Below are positions 27,961-37,145 of a stretch of 64,000 bases of DNA, piece by piece; the first letter of the stretch is position 1; the number at the start of each line of letters is the position of its first letter. Source of the DNA: Catenovulum sediminis. Lineage in GTDB: Bacteria > Pseudomonadota > Gammaproteobacteria > Enterobacterales > Alteromonadaceae. The translations under genes and the position numbers were made by a program. The notes under the pieces were generated by a model. That model was not told the origin of the DNA and did no database searches. It was given only the letters and a program-made list of their open reading frames with translations. The stretch is from NCBI RefSeq assembly GCF_007289895.1, contig NZ_CP041660.1, forward strand, positions 496,001 through 560,000. Reading direction: 5' to 3'.

Positions 27961-28998
27961 ATGCTTGAACCACAACAAGCAACGATATTAATCGTCGATG
28001 ATGCCCCTTCGAATATCGAAGTTTTATCTAATATCTTACGCAGTGATGGTCATCGAGTTATTGCCGCCGCCAAAGGGGAAATTGCGCTTCGTATCGCCAA
28101 AGGTGTCAATAAACCAGATTTAATCTTACTGGATGTCTTAATGCCGGATATGGATGGACATGAAGTTTGCCGAAGATTAAAAGCAAACCCACACACCATG
28201 AATATTCCTATTATCTTTGCAACGTCTAGAAATGAAGAAGAAGATGAACAGGTCGGTTTCGCGTTAGGTGCTGTAGATTATATGACAAAACCCTTCCGTC
28301 CTGCCGTTGTATCGGCAAGGGTAAATACCCACTTACACCTGCACTATCAGACCCGCCACTTACAAAGCTTGGTCGATGCCAAAACCACGGAAGTTAAAAA
28401 CACCCAGTTTAAAATTATTCAAAAGCTTGGCCGCGCTGCTGAATTTAAAGACAACGAAACCGGCGAGCATGTGATTAGAATGAGTTGGTTTGCACGTTTA
28501 CTGGCTGAAAAAAATAATATGGACCCACATTTTTGCGAGCTATTATTTCAAGCGGCACCGATGCACGATATAGGCAAAATAGGCATTCCAGATAAGATTC
28601 TGCAAAAACCGGGTAAATTAGATGCGGACGAGTGGGAAATAATGAAAAAACACGCAGTTTTTGGCGCGGATATCATTGGTGACAGTAAAACGCCTCTGCT
28701 TAAACTCGCGCGTGAAATTGCGTTAAATCATCATGAAAAATGGGATGGCTCCGGTTACCCAAGTGGCAAAGCGGGTGAAGAAATTCCGGTATCCGCGAGA
28801 ATTATTGCAATTGCCGATGTTTTTGATGCGCTGACCAGTGAAAGGCCATATAAGCGCGCCTGGAGTGAAGAATCAGCCATCGAGCTTTTGCAAAATGAAG
28901 CAGGTAAGCACTTTGATCCAAACTTAGTTCCTAAGTTTATTGAATGCTTACCGGAAATTCGCCAGATACAAAAAAAACACGCCGAACCCAAATCCTAA
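27961..28998 (+). CDS. Response regulator with HD-GYP phosphodiesterase domain
   Basis: 345-residue two-domain protein. The receiver (about 8-125) has ILIVDDAPSN, phosphoacceptor Asp in LILLDVLMPDMDG and KPF. The HD-GYP domain (about 145-335) has MHDIGKIGIPD and HHEKWDGSGYPSG, i.e. the full HD and GYP signatures, so c-di-GMP hydrolysis is expected. It is divergent from the hybrid kinase, which is the obvious candidate to phosphorylate it. With the EAL protein at 18.7 kb this gives two c-di-GMP-lowering outputs around one phosphorelay. AGAGGATC lies upstream of the ATG. Confidence 0.92.
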   Translation: MLEPQQATILIVDDAPSNIEVLSNILRSDGHRVIAAAKGEIALRIAKGVNKPDLILLDVLMPDMDGHEVCRRLKANPHTMNIPIIFATSRNEEEDEQVGFALGAVDYMTKPFRPAVVSARVNTHLHLHYQTRHLQSLVDAKTTEVKNTQFKIIQKLGRAAEFKDNETGEHVIRMSWFARLLAEKNNMDPHFCELLFQAAPMHDIGKIGIPDKILQKPGKLDADEWEIMKKHAVFGADIIGDSKTPLLKLAREIALNHHEKWDGSGYPSGKAGEEIPVSARIIAIADVFDALTSERPYKRAWSEESAIELLQNEAGKHFDPNLVPKFIECLPEIRQIQKKHAEPKS

Positions 28999-29027
28999 AA
29001 CTTTTTATTGTTCAGCGAGTGAGTACA

Positions 29028-29067
29028 ATATTACCAGCTCAGTGTTTTACCGAGCTGGCAAGTTAAT
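29028..29067 (+). repeat. 40-bp repeat, copy 2 (orphan EAL 3' end)
   Basis: Matches 21061-21100 with one mismatch (A for C at 29036), stop codon included. Here it is intergenic, between the converging HD-GYP and symporter genes. The mismatch completes a stem CCAGCTC (29034-29040) and GAGCTGG (29052-29058), so this copy could fold as a hairpin between the two stops. Confidence 0.8.
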
Positions 29068-29076
29068 CAAGAAGAC

Positions 29077-30486
29077 TTAACGCCTAAGTTCTGTCGCTAA
29101 ATCTTCTAACGTTTTGCCTTTAGTTTCTGGCATCATAAATTTCACCCAGATTAACTGTAGTACCATCATAGCGGTAAAGAAGTAGAAGACGGTACTGGCA
29201 TCAAATGCAGCCAATGCGGTTGGCATCAGTAAGCTGATTAAAGCGGCAAAAACCCAATGTGTACCTGAGCCAAGTGCCTGCCCTTTTGCACGAACAGCAT
29301 TTGGAAACACCTCTGATATAAATACCCAGATAACTGCGCCCTGACCAATCGCATGTGAAGCAATAAACATAAAAACAAAAAATACCACTAAAGCGCCACC
29401 GGTTCCGCTGGAAAATGCCCAAGCGACCACTGCCAGCGAAATAATGTAGCCGACAGAGCCGATATACATTAAATTTTTTCTTCCGGCTCTATCAATTAAC
29501 CATAAACCCAACATAGTAAAGACCAAGTTCACGACACCTACGCCGGCAGAGGATAATAATGACGCACTGGCATCTAAACCTGCCATCGAAAACACGCGAG
29601 GCGCGTAATAGAGAATAAAGTTAATGCCCGATAACTGATTAAAAAACGCAATTAAAAAGGCCAGTAAAATAGGCAATCGGTATGTACCGCTAAACAAGCT
29701 GGAAGGTTCTGATTGTTTTTCTTTAATAATGTCTGTGACTTCCTGATCGACGTTATGGCTTTCCAGTTCATTTAAAGCTGATTTAGCTTTGTTAACATCT
29801 TGGCTAGAACTTTTACTCAGTTTTATTTCGTCAATGATATGCTCTACATTTTCTTCACCAATTTCTGTCAAAATACGGCGACATTGAGCGATATCATTAC
29901 GATGCAAAGCCAACCAACGAGGGCTTTCTGGTACTCGCAGCACAAACAATAAATAAATCAATGCAGGTACCGTTTCTATCCCTAACATCAAGCGCCAATC
30001 CCAATCTGCAAGACCTGAAATAAAATAGTTAGAAATCAGTGCAACCAAAATCCCAAAAACAATTTGGAATTGATAAAGTGCAACTAACTGGCCACGACGC
30101 TTAGCGGGTGCAACTTCTGAGATATAAGCAGGTACCGCAACTGATGAAATACCGACACCGATACCACCAATAAAACGTAAAACAGCAAAGGTATATGGGT
30201 CTTGCGCCATGGCTGAACCAAATGCGGACAATGCATACAAAATACCAATAAAAATTAGGGTTGGCTTACGGCCAAACTTATCACAAGGATAACTGCCACC
30301 TAAGGCCCCTAAGACGGTTCCCCAAAGCGCAGATGAAACGATTAATAACCCGTGATCAAAAGGCGACAGGTTCCACAAGGCTTGAACTTTTTGCTCTGCG
30401 CCGGATATTACAGCGGTATCAAACCCAAACAAAAAACCGGCGACAGCGACAGTTATCGACCACAGTAGTAATTTTGGCATACTCAT
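29077..30486 (-). CDS. MFS sugar/H+ symporter (sugar porter family)
   Basis: 469-residue 12-helix transporter of the xylose/arabinose/glucose porter type. Signatures present are GFLFGFDTAVISGAE in TM1, DKFGRKPT between TM2 and TM3, PESPRWL after TM6, a long central loop, and the C-terminal PETKGKTLEDLATEL. It would import a monosaccharide with protons; fructose is the natural guess because its promoter carries the same ACAACGTTGT operator as the GH32 genes. The gene is downstream of the ABC ATPase gene but has its own promoter. Confidence 0.9.
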   Translation of the reverse strand: MSMPKLLLWSITVAVAGFLFGFDTAVISGAEQKVQALWNLSPFDHGLLIVSSALWGTVLGALGGSYPCDKFGRKPTLIFIGILYALSAFGSAMAQDPYTFAVLRFIGGIGVGISSVAVPAYISEVAPAKRRGQLVALYQFQIVFGILVALISNYFISGLADWDWRLMLGIETVPALIYLLFVLRVPESPRWLALHRNDIAQCRRILTEIGEENVEHIIDEIKLSKSSSQDVNKAKSALNELESHNVDQEVTDIIKEKQSEPSSLFSGTYRLPILLAFLIAFFNQLSGINFILYYAPRVFSMAGLDASASLLSSAGVGVVNLVFTMLGLWLIDRAGRKNLMYIGSVGYIISLAVVAWAFSSGTGGALVVFFVFMFIASHAIGQGAVIWVFISEVFPNAVRAKGQALGSGTHWVFAALISLLMPTALAAFDASTVFYFFTAMMVLQLIWVKFMMPETKGKTLEDLATELRR

Positions 30487-30513
30487 ACTCTCAATTAATT
30501 AACAACTGCCGTC

Positions 30514-30541
30514 ATTATAACAACGTTGTCTCAATTAACAA
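30514..30541 (-). promoter_or_regulatory. Promoter of the sugar symporter with LacI-type operator
   Basis: On the minus strand TTGTTA (30541-30536), a 16-bp spacer and TATAAT (30519-30514). The perfect palindrome ACAACGTTGT at 30520-30529 fills the spacer next to the -10 box, an arrangement expected for repression. Confidence 0.65.
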
Positions 30542-30580
30542 GTTGGAAATTATAAATTAAACTCCTGCTAACTTTACCCT

Positions 30581-31747
30581 TTATATGTCAACTTTTAGCG
30601 ATAACCCTGTTGCTAAATCAAAAACATGACAATGCGACTTCGCTATATGAATCGGCCAGTTTGTTGTTTGCAACTCAGAAACCTCAAATTGCTTTTGTAC
30701 TTTAACAACCAGCTCAGAATCGCCATATAAAAAGTGCAAGATACTTTCACCACCCAGTTGTTCGCATGATTGCAGTTGAGCTTCCAGCTTAAAATAACGC
30801 GCTTCCTCCGTTTTATTGATTTCTGCACCAATCTCTGCACCAATCAATATATGCTCAGGGCGAAATGCGAGCTCAACCTCCTGATGAAGATTTACCTGAC
30901 ATCCGGGTAAGCTGATTAGGTGTTTGTTTTGCTGCAGCTCAAATAAACTGACGCTTTGCGATTGCTCGACAACTTTAGCGCGTAAAAAATTAATTTTTGG
31001 TTGTCCGAGAAATTGCGCAACAAAACGGTTACAAGGTTTATTGTAAAGTTCTAACGGCGTGCCGACTTGTTGCAAATTGCTTTGTCTGCAATCATTGCCG
31101 TTGATATCACCTATGGGTGCAAAAACAGCAATTCTATCAGCCAGTGTCATCGCCTCATGCTGATCGTGAGTAACATATATCATGGTTGCTTTTAGCGTTT
31201 TGTGCAGTTTTTTAATCTCAAGTCGTGTTTTAGCGCGCAAAGAAGCATCTAAATTACTTAACGGTTCATCCAACAAAAACAATTGTGGGCGCTGCACAAT
31301 ACAGCGCCCAATAGCAACGCGCTGCTGCTGACCACCCGATAAGTTTTGCGGTTTTTCAGCTAAAATATGGCTAATTTCCAGTTTTTCCGCGACGATTCTA
31401 ATGCGTTGTTCAATTGATTTTTTATCAACCTTCTTTTGTTGTAAGCCAAATGATAAGTTTTCATAAACGGACATGTTTGGGTATAAGGCATAGTGTTGAA
31501 AAACCATTCCTATTTTGCGCTCACCCGGCACCACGTTGTTCATCAGCTTATCATCAAACCATAATTCGCCCTCGCTCACAGGCTCAAGACCCGCAATTAA
31601 ACGCAACAATGTTGTTTTACCGCAGCCTGACGGCCCGATGAAAACCATGAGCTCTCCATCGTATATTTGCAAGTCGACATTTTTTATCGTGCTGCTCTCA
31701 CCGGATGCGTAAGTTTTGGAGACTTTATTTAAAGTTACTTTTGTCAA
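30581..31747 (-). CDS. ABC transporter ATP-binding protein, MalK/UgpC/MsmX type
   Basis: 388-residue sugar-importer ATPase. Walker A is GPSGCGKTT (about 37-45), the signature motif is LSGGQQQR, Walker B is LFLLDEPLSNLDA, and there is a C-terminal TOBE-type regulatory region (about 245-385). Such subunits energise CUT1 sugar importers. No permease gene is in the window, so it is an orphan here and may serve importers encoded elsewhere, as MsmX does. It is divergent from a sugar-binding-protein gene, with a CAACGTTG operator between them, which ties it to the fructan regulon. Confidence 0.88.
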   Translation of the reverse strand: MTKVTLNKVSKTYASGESSTIKNVDLQIYDGELMVFIGPSGCGKTTLLRLIAGLEPVSEGELWFDDKLMNNVVPGERKIGMVFQHYALYPNMSVYENLSFGLQQKKVDKKSIEQRIRIVAEKLEISHILAEKPQNLSGGQQQRVAIGRCIVQRPQLFLLDEPLSNLDASLRAKTRLEIKKLHKTLKATMIYVTHDQHEAMTLADRIAVFAPIGDINGNDCRQSNLQQVGTPLELYNKPCNRFVAQFLGQPKINFLRAKVVEQSQSVSLFELQQNKHLISLPGCQVNLHQEVELAFRPEHILIGAEIGAEINKTEEARYFKLEAQLQSCEQLGGESILHFLYGDSELVVKVQKQFEVSELQTTNWPIHIAKSHCHVFDLATGLSLKVDI

Positions 31748-31789
31748 ATTTGTTCCTTAATACAGCCTAAATCAACAATACAGACTAAT

Positions 31790-31799
31790 TCAACGTTGT
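31790..31799. promoter_or_regulatory. LacI-type operator between divergent ABC ATPase and binding protein genes
   Basis: TCAACGTTGT, 9 of 10 bases of the ACAACGTTGT consensus. It lies 43 bp from the ATPase start and 61 bp from the binding-protein start, so it could control both. Confidence 0.55.
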
Positions 31800-31859
31800 T
31801 TTATTGCGAATAATGCAATATCAACTAGAATTTGTATATCAAATTATTTAGACGTTTAC

Positions 31860-32828
31860 ATGAAACACTCAATTTTTTTACGCACAAGGATAGATGCTTT
31901 GTATAAAAATATCACGCTTTGGATGATGTTGTTTTGCTGTATTACTTCGTTTCATGCATACAGCAAATGCTTATACATGGTAACAGCCGGTGGTGGTCAC
32001 ACCTTTTGGCAAGCCATTACTCATGGTGCACAGGTTGCAGCAAAACAGTACAACTACCGTATTATCTCAAGAGGGACTTTTGAATCTATTAACGCTGAAG
32101 CACAACTTTCAATTATCGAATACTCTAAAAACTATAATTGTGATGGTTTAATTTTAGCACCCTACAACCAATTAGTGGTTGATCAGCTCCAGCAAAACTA
32201 CTTTAAGCCTATTATTCTTATCGATAGAAAACCTAAATTCAGCACAATGCACGTCGTTAAAACCGATGATTATCAGGCTGGCCAATTAGCCGCTAAACAA
32301 CTGCTCGCGTCAAATACCAAAAAATTTAAGCTCGGCTATATTCTAACCAATACCCAAATCGCCCATTTAAATGAACGTGCAAAGGGTTTTTCTGATTATT
32401 TAATGAAAAAACAAACATTTGAAAAATTAGAAACAATCAATCTGGGTGGTTCAGTGGGTTCGGCCAGACAACAAATTTATCTTAAAAAACCGATTTTAAA
32501 TCAAGCCGATATCATATATTCCACCAATGAACTGAGTAGTTTAGCCATTAACCAAGACTTAGATTTACCCACAACAATAAAAATAGGCTTTGACTGTCAT
32601 CCTTTATTAATCGAAGCCACACTAAACAGCAAAATGTTAGGTTTTGTTAGCCAAAATGCCTTTCAAATCGGCTATGCCAGTGCGAGCAAATTAATTGCTC
32701 ACATAGAGTCTGGCAAACCGCTCAACAGCCTATATTTAAACGCAAACTTTATAGACTATGCATTTTTACAAAAACTACCGGTTGTAAATTGCCAGAACAT
32801 CTATCGCTATCTGGCACAACAAAACTAA
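31860..32828 (+). CDS. Periplasmic sugar-binding protein, RbsB/LacI fold
   Basis: 322 residues with a Sec-type signal region (ITLWMMLFCCITSFHAYSK, cleavage near residue 36). The mature protein is a type I periplasmic binding fold of the Peripla_BP_4 class: TAGGGHTFWQAITHGAQVAAK, DGLILAPYN, ILIDRK, KTDDYQAGQLAAKQL and IGFDCHPLLIEA. The ligand is probably a sugar. The last codon comes 6 bp before the end of the converging chemoreceptor gene. The neighbouring ATPase is of the CUT1 type whereas this fold usually works with CUT2 importers, so a sensory role is possible. Confidence 0.82.
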   Translation: MKHSIFLRTRIDALYKNITLWMMLFCCITSFHAYSKCLYMVTAGGGHTFWQAITHGAQVAAKQYNYRIISRGTFESINAEAQLSIIEYSKNYNCDGLILAPYNQLVVDQLQQNYFKPIILIDRKPKFSTMHVVKTDDYQAGQLAAKQLLASNTKKFKLGYILTNTQIAHLNERAKGFSDYLMKKQTFEKLETINLGGSVGSARQQIYLKKPILNQADIIYSTNELSSLAINQDLDLPTTIKIGFDCHPLLIEATLNSKMLGFVSQNAFQIGYASASKLIAHIESGKPLNSLYLNANFIDYAFLQKLPVVNCQNIYRYLAQQN

Positions 32829-32834
32829 ACACAC

Positions 32835-34820
32835 CTATCGAGTCGCAAACTTAGCAGTTAATCCTTGCAAAGTATGAGCTCTGTCAACCAAGTCTTCTGT
32901 TTGTTTTACATTGTCATTAAACTCGGTTTTGTTTTCGTTAATTTGCGCTGCTAATTCAACAATATTTTGTGCAATTTCCTGAATGACGGTGCCTTGTTCG
33001 GTCGCCGATGTTGAGATAGAAGCACTCATTTCTTTAATAATTGAAGCAGCATCACCAATTAAACGCATATCTTTGGATAAATCGTTCGCATCATCAATTC
33101 GGGCCAAAGTCACTTCCGCACCAACGTCTACCATACTTTCGGCTTTTTGACTCTCTTCCTGCAATCGGCTGACGATAGTTTCAATTTCTTCAGTTGATTT
33201 TTGCGTACGCGCAGCCAACTCTCTCACTTCATCTGCAACCACCGCAAAACCGCGTCCATCCTCACCCGCTCTCGCCGCCTCAATTGCTGCATTTAAGGCC
33301 AATAAATTAGTTTGCTCAGCAACCGCACGAATAATTGCCACCACACTACTAATATCTTCACTGCTTTGCCGCAAAGATCGCACTATGTTTGACGCGTCTT
33401 TCATTTGCGTGCCCAGATCGGCTAATTTTTCCGCATTCTGCTTAGACAAATCTCGACTCTGTACAATTAAACGATCGATATTATCCACTTCTTTTTGGGT
33501 GTTAATTGTGCGCTCTTCAATATGTACGGCAGATGTCCCAAGCTCTTGTAAGGCTGCCGATAACGTTTCAATATCACTGCTGATTTTAAAGACTCTATCT
33601 AAACTACGTTGATTATTACTCAGCAAATTATCGCTGGCATGATTGACACTTTGGCTGGTTTGAATCACTTCAACAACTAACGCGTTTAAATGCTCAGTAA
33701 TGCTATTTAACATCTTGCCTATCGTACCAAATTCATCGGTGCCAGCGTTTGAAATGTTTTCAGTTAAATCTCCGTTACTGACTTTTTGGCTAAATTGTGT
33801 CAAGCGTTTAATTGGCCTGCGTATCCCTGTAATCATCACTAAACTAATCACTGCGGTGATAATCACTGAAATGACACCCGCCACTATTAGCCACTGAGTT
33901 GCCGCTTCATTATCTTGTTTACTTTGTCTTGCGTTTTGCATGGTTTGTTGGTTTATCCAACCCGCAAACTTATCGATTTTTGCTAAATCTTGCGTCCAGC
34001 TATCGCGATATTCGTCTAAGCGTAAAACCTGACTGTCACGTGCGACTAAGTAACTCACAGCAGTTGGTAACATGCCACTTTGGTTTAACAGTGACGTTTC
34101 CATTTTCTCAATCAAGGCAGAGAGGTCGTCAATCGGAAACATGGTTTGATAGGCTAATATTTCTAAATTGGTTTTTAATGTTGCCATGGTATCAGAGGCA
34201 GTGGGTATCAACGTTGGATAAACGTCAGGATCTTGAGTAACCGCGACCATTTCTGTCAACGTTCGAATGCGGTCTAATCCATCTTTAATCGCCATTAATG
34301 AAGACAACCAAATAAAACTTTCGTTATTCAAATCTTTTAATTTAAGCTCTATCAGCTCATTAACCTGCTGCCATTGAGTTAAAAAATCGGTTTGTTTGTC
34401 CTGCAGTTGCAAATCTAAGCTCAGCGCTTTTTGATTTGCCAAAATAAGTGTTTTTTGCGCGCTTAAATCCGGCTTTACATCACTCAACTGCATGTCATTA
34501 TTCGCAAATAACAGGCCAGCATTTTTTATGAGTTTACCAGTCAGTTGTTCAAGCTGATCATCCTCTTTTTTTAGTTGTTCTTCTAGTCCTGTCTGTTCAT
34601 GCTTTGAACCTGCCAGATAGTGCTGGAGCACTTTGTTATCCACTTTTTGGAACGTCTCTCGCATATCCGACAAATTAAGTAGCAACTCGGTTGCATGCTC
34701 TGAAAACTGATTAAAGCGATAACTGATACTTTGGCTGTTTTGCACACCGGCCGCTATCACAACAATAATCACGAGGGCTAAAAAGCTAAAAACGGCTGAA
34801 ATCTTAAACTGTAGTGTCAT
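32835..34820 (-). CDS. Methyl-accepting chemotaxis protein
   Basis: Chemoreceptor of about 661 residues. The start is set at the ATG at 34820, which follows GGACGGAG 8 bp upstream; a TTG-initiated frame at 34838 is unsupported. TM1 lies at about 7-27, a helical periplasmic sensor at about 30-300, and TM2 at about 308-330. HAMP follows. The signalling hairpin tip is [19 protein letters not shown] with [19 protein letters not shown]. The preceding binding-protein gene ends 5 bp before this start. The pair probably senses a sugar through the binding protein, and its promoter carries the fructan operator. Confidence 0.93.
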   Translation of the reverse strand: MTLQFKISAVFSFLALVIIVVIAAGVQNSQSISYRFNQFSEHATELLLNLSDMRETFQKVDNKVLQHYLAGSKHEQTGLEEQLKKEDDQLEQLTGKLIKNAGLLFANNDMQLSDVKPDLSAQKTLILANQKALSLDLQLQDKQTDFLTQWQQVNELIELKLKDLNNESFIWLSSLMAIKDGLDRIRTLTEMVAVTQDPDVYPTLIPTASDTMATLKTNLEILAYQTMFPIDDLSALIEKMETSLLNQSGMLPTAVSYLVARDSQVLRLDEYRDSWTQDLAKIDKFAGWINQQTMQNARQSKQDNEAATQWLIVAGVISVIITAVISLVMITGIRRPIKRLTQFSQKVSNGDLTENISNAGTDEFGTIGKMLNSITEHLNALVVEVIQTSQSVNHASDNLLSNNQRSLDRVFKISSDIETLSAALQELGTSAVHIEERTINTQKEVDNIDRLIVQSRDLSKQNAEKLADLGTQMKDASNIVRSLRQSSEDISSVVAIIRAVAEQTNLLALNAAIEAARAGEDGRGFAVVADEVRELAARTQKSTEEIETIVSRLQEESQKAESMVDVGAEVTLARIDDANDLSKDMRLIGDAASIIKEMSASISTSATEQGTVIQEIAQNIVELAAQINENKTEFNDNVKQTEDLVDRAHTLQGLTAKFATR

Positions 34821-34825
34821 GGTAT

Positions 34826-35767
34826 TTACTCCGTCCAACCTTTGTATTGCTTAACATTTGTTTTATTGACCAAACTCGGATCAATCAAAAACACTTTTTG
34901 AGAAAGTTTCGTTCCATTTTTAAGCTGATAGCCAAGCTCTACCGCTTTTTCAGCCATCAAATCTGGATACTGTGCGGCCGTGGCACTTACCAGCGCATTG
35001 TTGTTTTTTAACGCATCTTGCATTATTGGCGCACCATCCACTGAAGTGATAACAATGTTTCGCTTACCCTGATTTTGTGCTTCAAGTTCAGCACCAATTG
35101 CACTAGGGTCATTAATTGCAAATACACCACTGATTTCGGGGTAACGGGATAAAATAGACTTCATCGCTTGCTCTCCACCGACTTGACTGCCCTGCCCTTG
35201 CGCTTCAATTTCTGCTAATTGAATGCCCGGTGCCGCAGCCAAGGCTTGTTGACACCCCGTCACTCTATCGACAACAGCTGACACATTGGGGCCGTTGATA
35301 ATCGCAACCTGACCGTCTCCCGATAATTGTTTGACTAAATATTCGCATGCCAAAAAACCGGCTTTAACATTATCTGTCGCTACGGTTGCAACGGCACCTT
35401 CGGCTGAAACATCTACCGCAATAACTTGCGTGCCTTTGGCAATAGCCTTGCGTATATCTTTCGCTAACGCTTGTTGATCGGCCGCCGTAATGACAACAAT
35501 ATCTGCCTTTCGCTCAACCAGTTGGTTTAATTGCCAACGTTGTCTACTTAACGAATAATCACTGGATACGACCATGATATCGGCTTTGCCATTGGTCAGT
35601 TGATCGGCTTTTCGTTTTGCACCTTTGACAATTTGCAGGAAAAACGGGTTATTTAAATCGTTAATTGCAACACCAACTGTCAACTCTGCCAGCGCTTTTT
35701 GACTGAATGCAAAAATAAACATGCCCACAATCAGTACTAAATGTATACCTAACTTTTTATACCGCAT
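34826..35767 (-). CDS. RbsB-like periplasmic sugar-binding protein, partner of the chemoreceptor
   Basis: 313 residues. The signal peptide has hydrophobic core [18 protein letters not shown] (cleavage after residue about 27). The mature protein has the ribose-binding-protein pattern: [65 protein letters not shown] and ITSVDGAPI. It is first in a two-gene operon with the chemoreceptor, 5 bp apart, and no transport genes follow, so its main task is probably ligand presentation for chemotaxis. The ligand is likely fructose or an oligofructan, given its operator. Confidence 0.9.
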   Translation of the reverse strand: MRYKKLGIHLVLIVGMFIFAFSQKALAELTVGVAINDLNNPFFLQIVKGAKRKADQLTNGKADIMVVSSDYSLSRQRWQLNQLVERKADIVVITAADQQALAKDIRKAIAKGTQVIAVDVSAEGAVATVATDNVKAGFLACEYLVKQLSGDGQVAIINGPNVSAVVDRVTGCQQALAAAPGIQLAEIEAQGQGSQVGGEQAMKSILSRYPEISGVFAINDPSAIGAELEAQNQGKRNIVITSVDGAPIMQDALKNNNALVSATAAQYPDLMAEKAVELGYQLKNGTKLSQKVFLIDPSLVNKTNVKQYKGWTE

Positions 35768-35810
35768 AATCTACCCATGCATGAGAATTTGTAAACAAAA
35801 TGTATAAATT

Positions 35811-35839
35811 AGTATAGATTAACAAAACAACGTTGTCAC
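35811..35839 (-). promoter_or_regulatory. Promoter of the binding-protein/chemoreceptor operon with LacI-type operator
   Basis: On the minus strand GTGACA (35839-35834), a 17-bp spacer and TATACT (35816-35811). The perfect ACAACGTTGT (35827-35836) overlaps the -35 box and start of the spacer. Confidence 0.7.
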
Positions 35840-35921
35840 TAGTAACTATAAAAAATCAGAATGAAAAAGGTTAAATAGGCACATCTAAAACGCGAATAAT
35901 TGACATTATGTCTTTGCATTT

Positions 35922-37145
35922 TTAAAGCGCCCTAACAGCCTCGTCCAAAACAGTATCGATACCTAAGGCAAGATCATCAGGTTTAGTTTGAACAGCAATA
36001 TCCGGTTTCAATCCCTGCCCTTCAAATACGCTCATATCCGGAAACATTGGCATTTGTACTGGAACTCTAACAACAAAGCCATCTCCAAGCTCTTTAATTA
36101 AAGGTTGCCCAGTACTACCATGCGTCGTGGTTCCTATCAGGCGTGCACGCCCTGAATACTGAAGAGCATAGGCAAAATCTTCAGCGGCAGAGTAAGTATT
36201 TTGATTAACCACACATAAAATTTTTCGACTAAACTGCTGATAGTTAAACTTAACTACATCTTGTCCCTTTACCAACATCAATGGCTGTTCTCCCAAAGAA
36301 GCAGAAGCCGCTCCGATAAGTTCTGCAGGTACCGGTATATTCCTTTTTATAAAAGAAGATTGACAAGTCGTATAAGCTTCCAATGCACTGATTCCGGTAT
36401 TCGTTGAGTAAGACAAAGTTGGAAACCTATCGGATTCGAGCAGGCATTGGATTAATTTAAAAGGGGTCACACCGCCTACATTGTTACGAATATCAATAAT
36501 TAAGTTTTTATCACTTGATTTTATAGCCTGTACTAACTCGTCTTCACATTTACCTCCCAAAAAACGACTAATCTTATAATAATCATAAAGCGGGTTTGTA
36601 TTCTGTGAAGAGATTGCTTTTGCCGTACAATTTAAATTAATCGGCTTAACATGATATTTTTTGCCTTTAGGTCCGATAAACTCAATAGATTGGATCGCTT
36701 TGAACATGCCTCCAGAAAAAAACAGGATATTTAATAAATTTAAAGGATTGCTCGAAGAAACATACCTTGCTTGCATTGCCAACCAACGCTCTGCAGGTAT
36801 CCCATCAATAGAACTTAACACATCCCCTAACTGCACATCTTGGCGAAACGATTCAGTAACACGCCACGCGCCCAGAAAATCGCATATCACCCCTAAACTT
36901 TGCATCCGTTGTTCATAGACATCGATAAACTCTATGTGGCTGCGCTGTAAAGCTGATAGCACTTTTCTAACAGCCAACGTGAACTGCACTCTACTGAGAT
37001 TCTTATGCGTTACCATAAAACTCAGGCGACTCATTTTGTCTAAATAGACTTGATGATGGGCGTCACCTAAAAACTGAAAGTGTTTTTCTAAACATGCGTG
37101 AAGTTGACATAAAATAAACGCGTAATTTCGGTTGGAATAATTCAT
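35922..37145 (-). CDS. S41-family peptidase in a RiPP-like cassette
   Basis: 407 residues, with no signal peptide and no transmembrane segment, so it appears cytoplasmic. The C-terminal half matches the S41 core of the tricorn/IRBP-like branch: NLIIDIRNNVGGVTPFKLIQ, CVVNQNTYSAAEDFAYAL with the likely nucleophile Ser near residue 318, and ARLIGTTTHGSTGQ. The N-terminal part has a short PDZ-like stretch (QLGDVLSSIDGIPAERWL). Its ATG overlaps the stop of the radical SAM gene in ATGA, showing translational coupling. With the precursor gene upstream, the likely job is leader removal or processing of the modified peptide. That role is inference; S41 enzymes are unusual for it. Confidence 0.75.
   Translation of the reverse strand: MNYSNRNYAFILCQLHACLEKHFQFLGDAHHQVYLDKMSRLSFMVTHKNLSRVQFTLAVRKVLSALQRSHIEFIDVYEQRMQSLGVICDFLGAWRVTESFRQDVQLGDVLSSIDGIPAERWLAMQARYVSSSNPLNLLNILFFSGGMFKAIQSIEFIGPKGKKYHVKPINLNCTAKAISSQNTNPLYDYYKISRFLGGKCEDELVQAIKSSDKNLIIDIRNNVGGVTPFKLIQCLLESDRFPTLSYSTNTGISALEAYTTCQSSFIKRNIPVPAELIGAASASLGEQPLMLVKGQDVVKFNYQQFSRKILCVVNQNTYSAAEDFAYALQYSGRARLIGTTTHGSTGQPLIKELGDGFVVRVPVQMPMFPDMSVFEGQGLKPDIAVQTKPDDLALGIDTVLDEAVRAL

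Noticed and set aside
34209-34216. CAACGTTG inside the chemoreceptor gene as an operator
   Set aside because: Only the 8-base core matches; flanks differ and it is deep in coding sequence.
35922-37145. CtpA-type periplasmic C-terminal processing peptidase
   Set aside because: No signal peptide or membrane segment; the active-site region is of the tricorn/IRBP-like kind.
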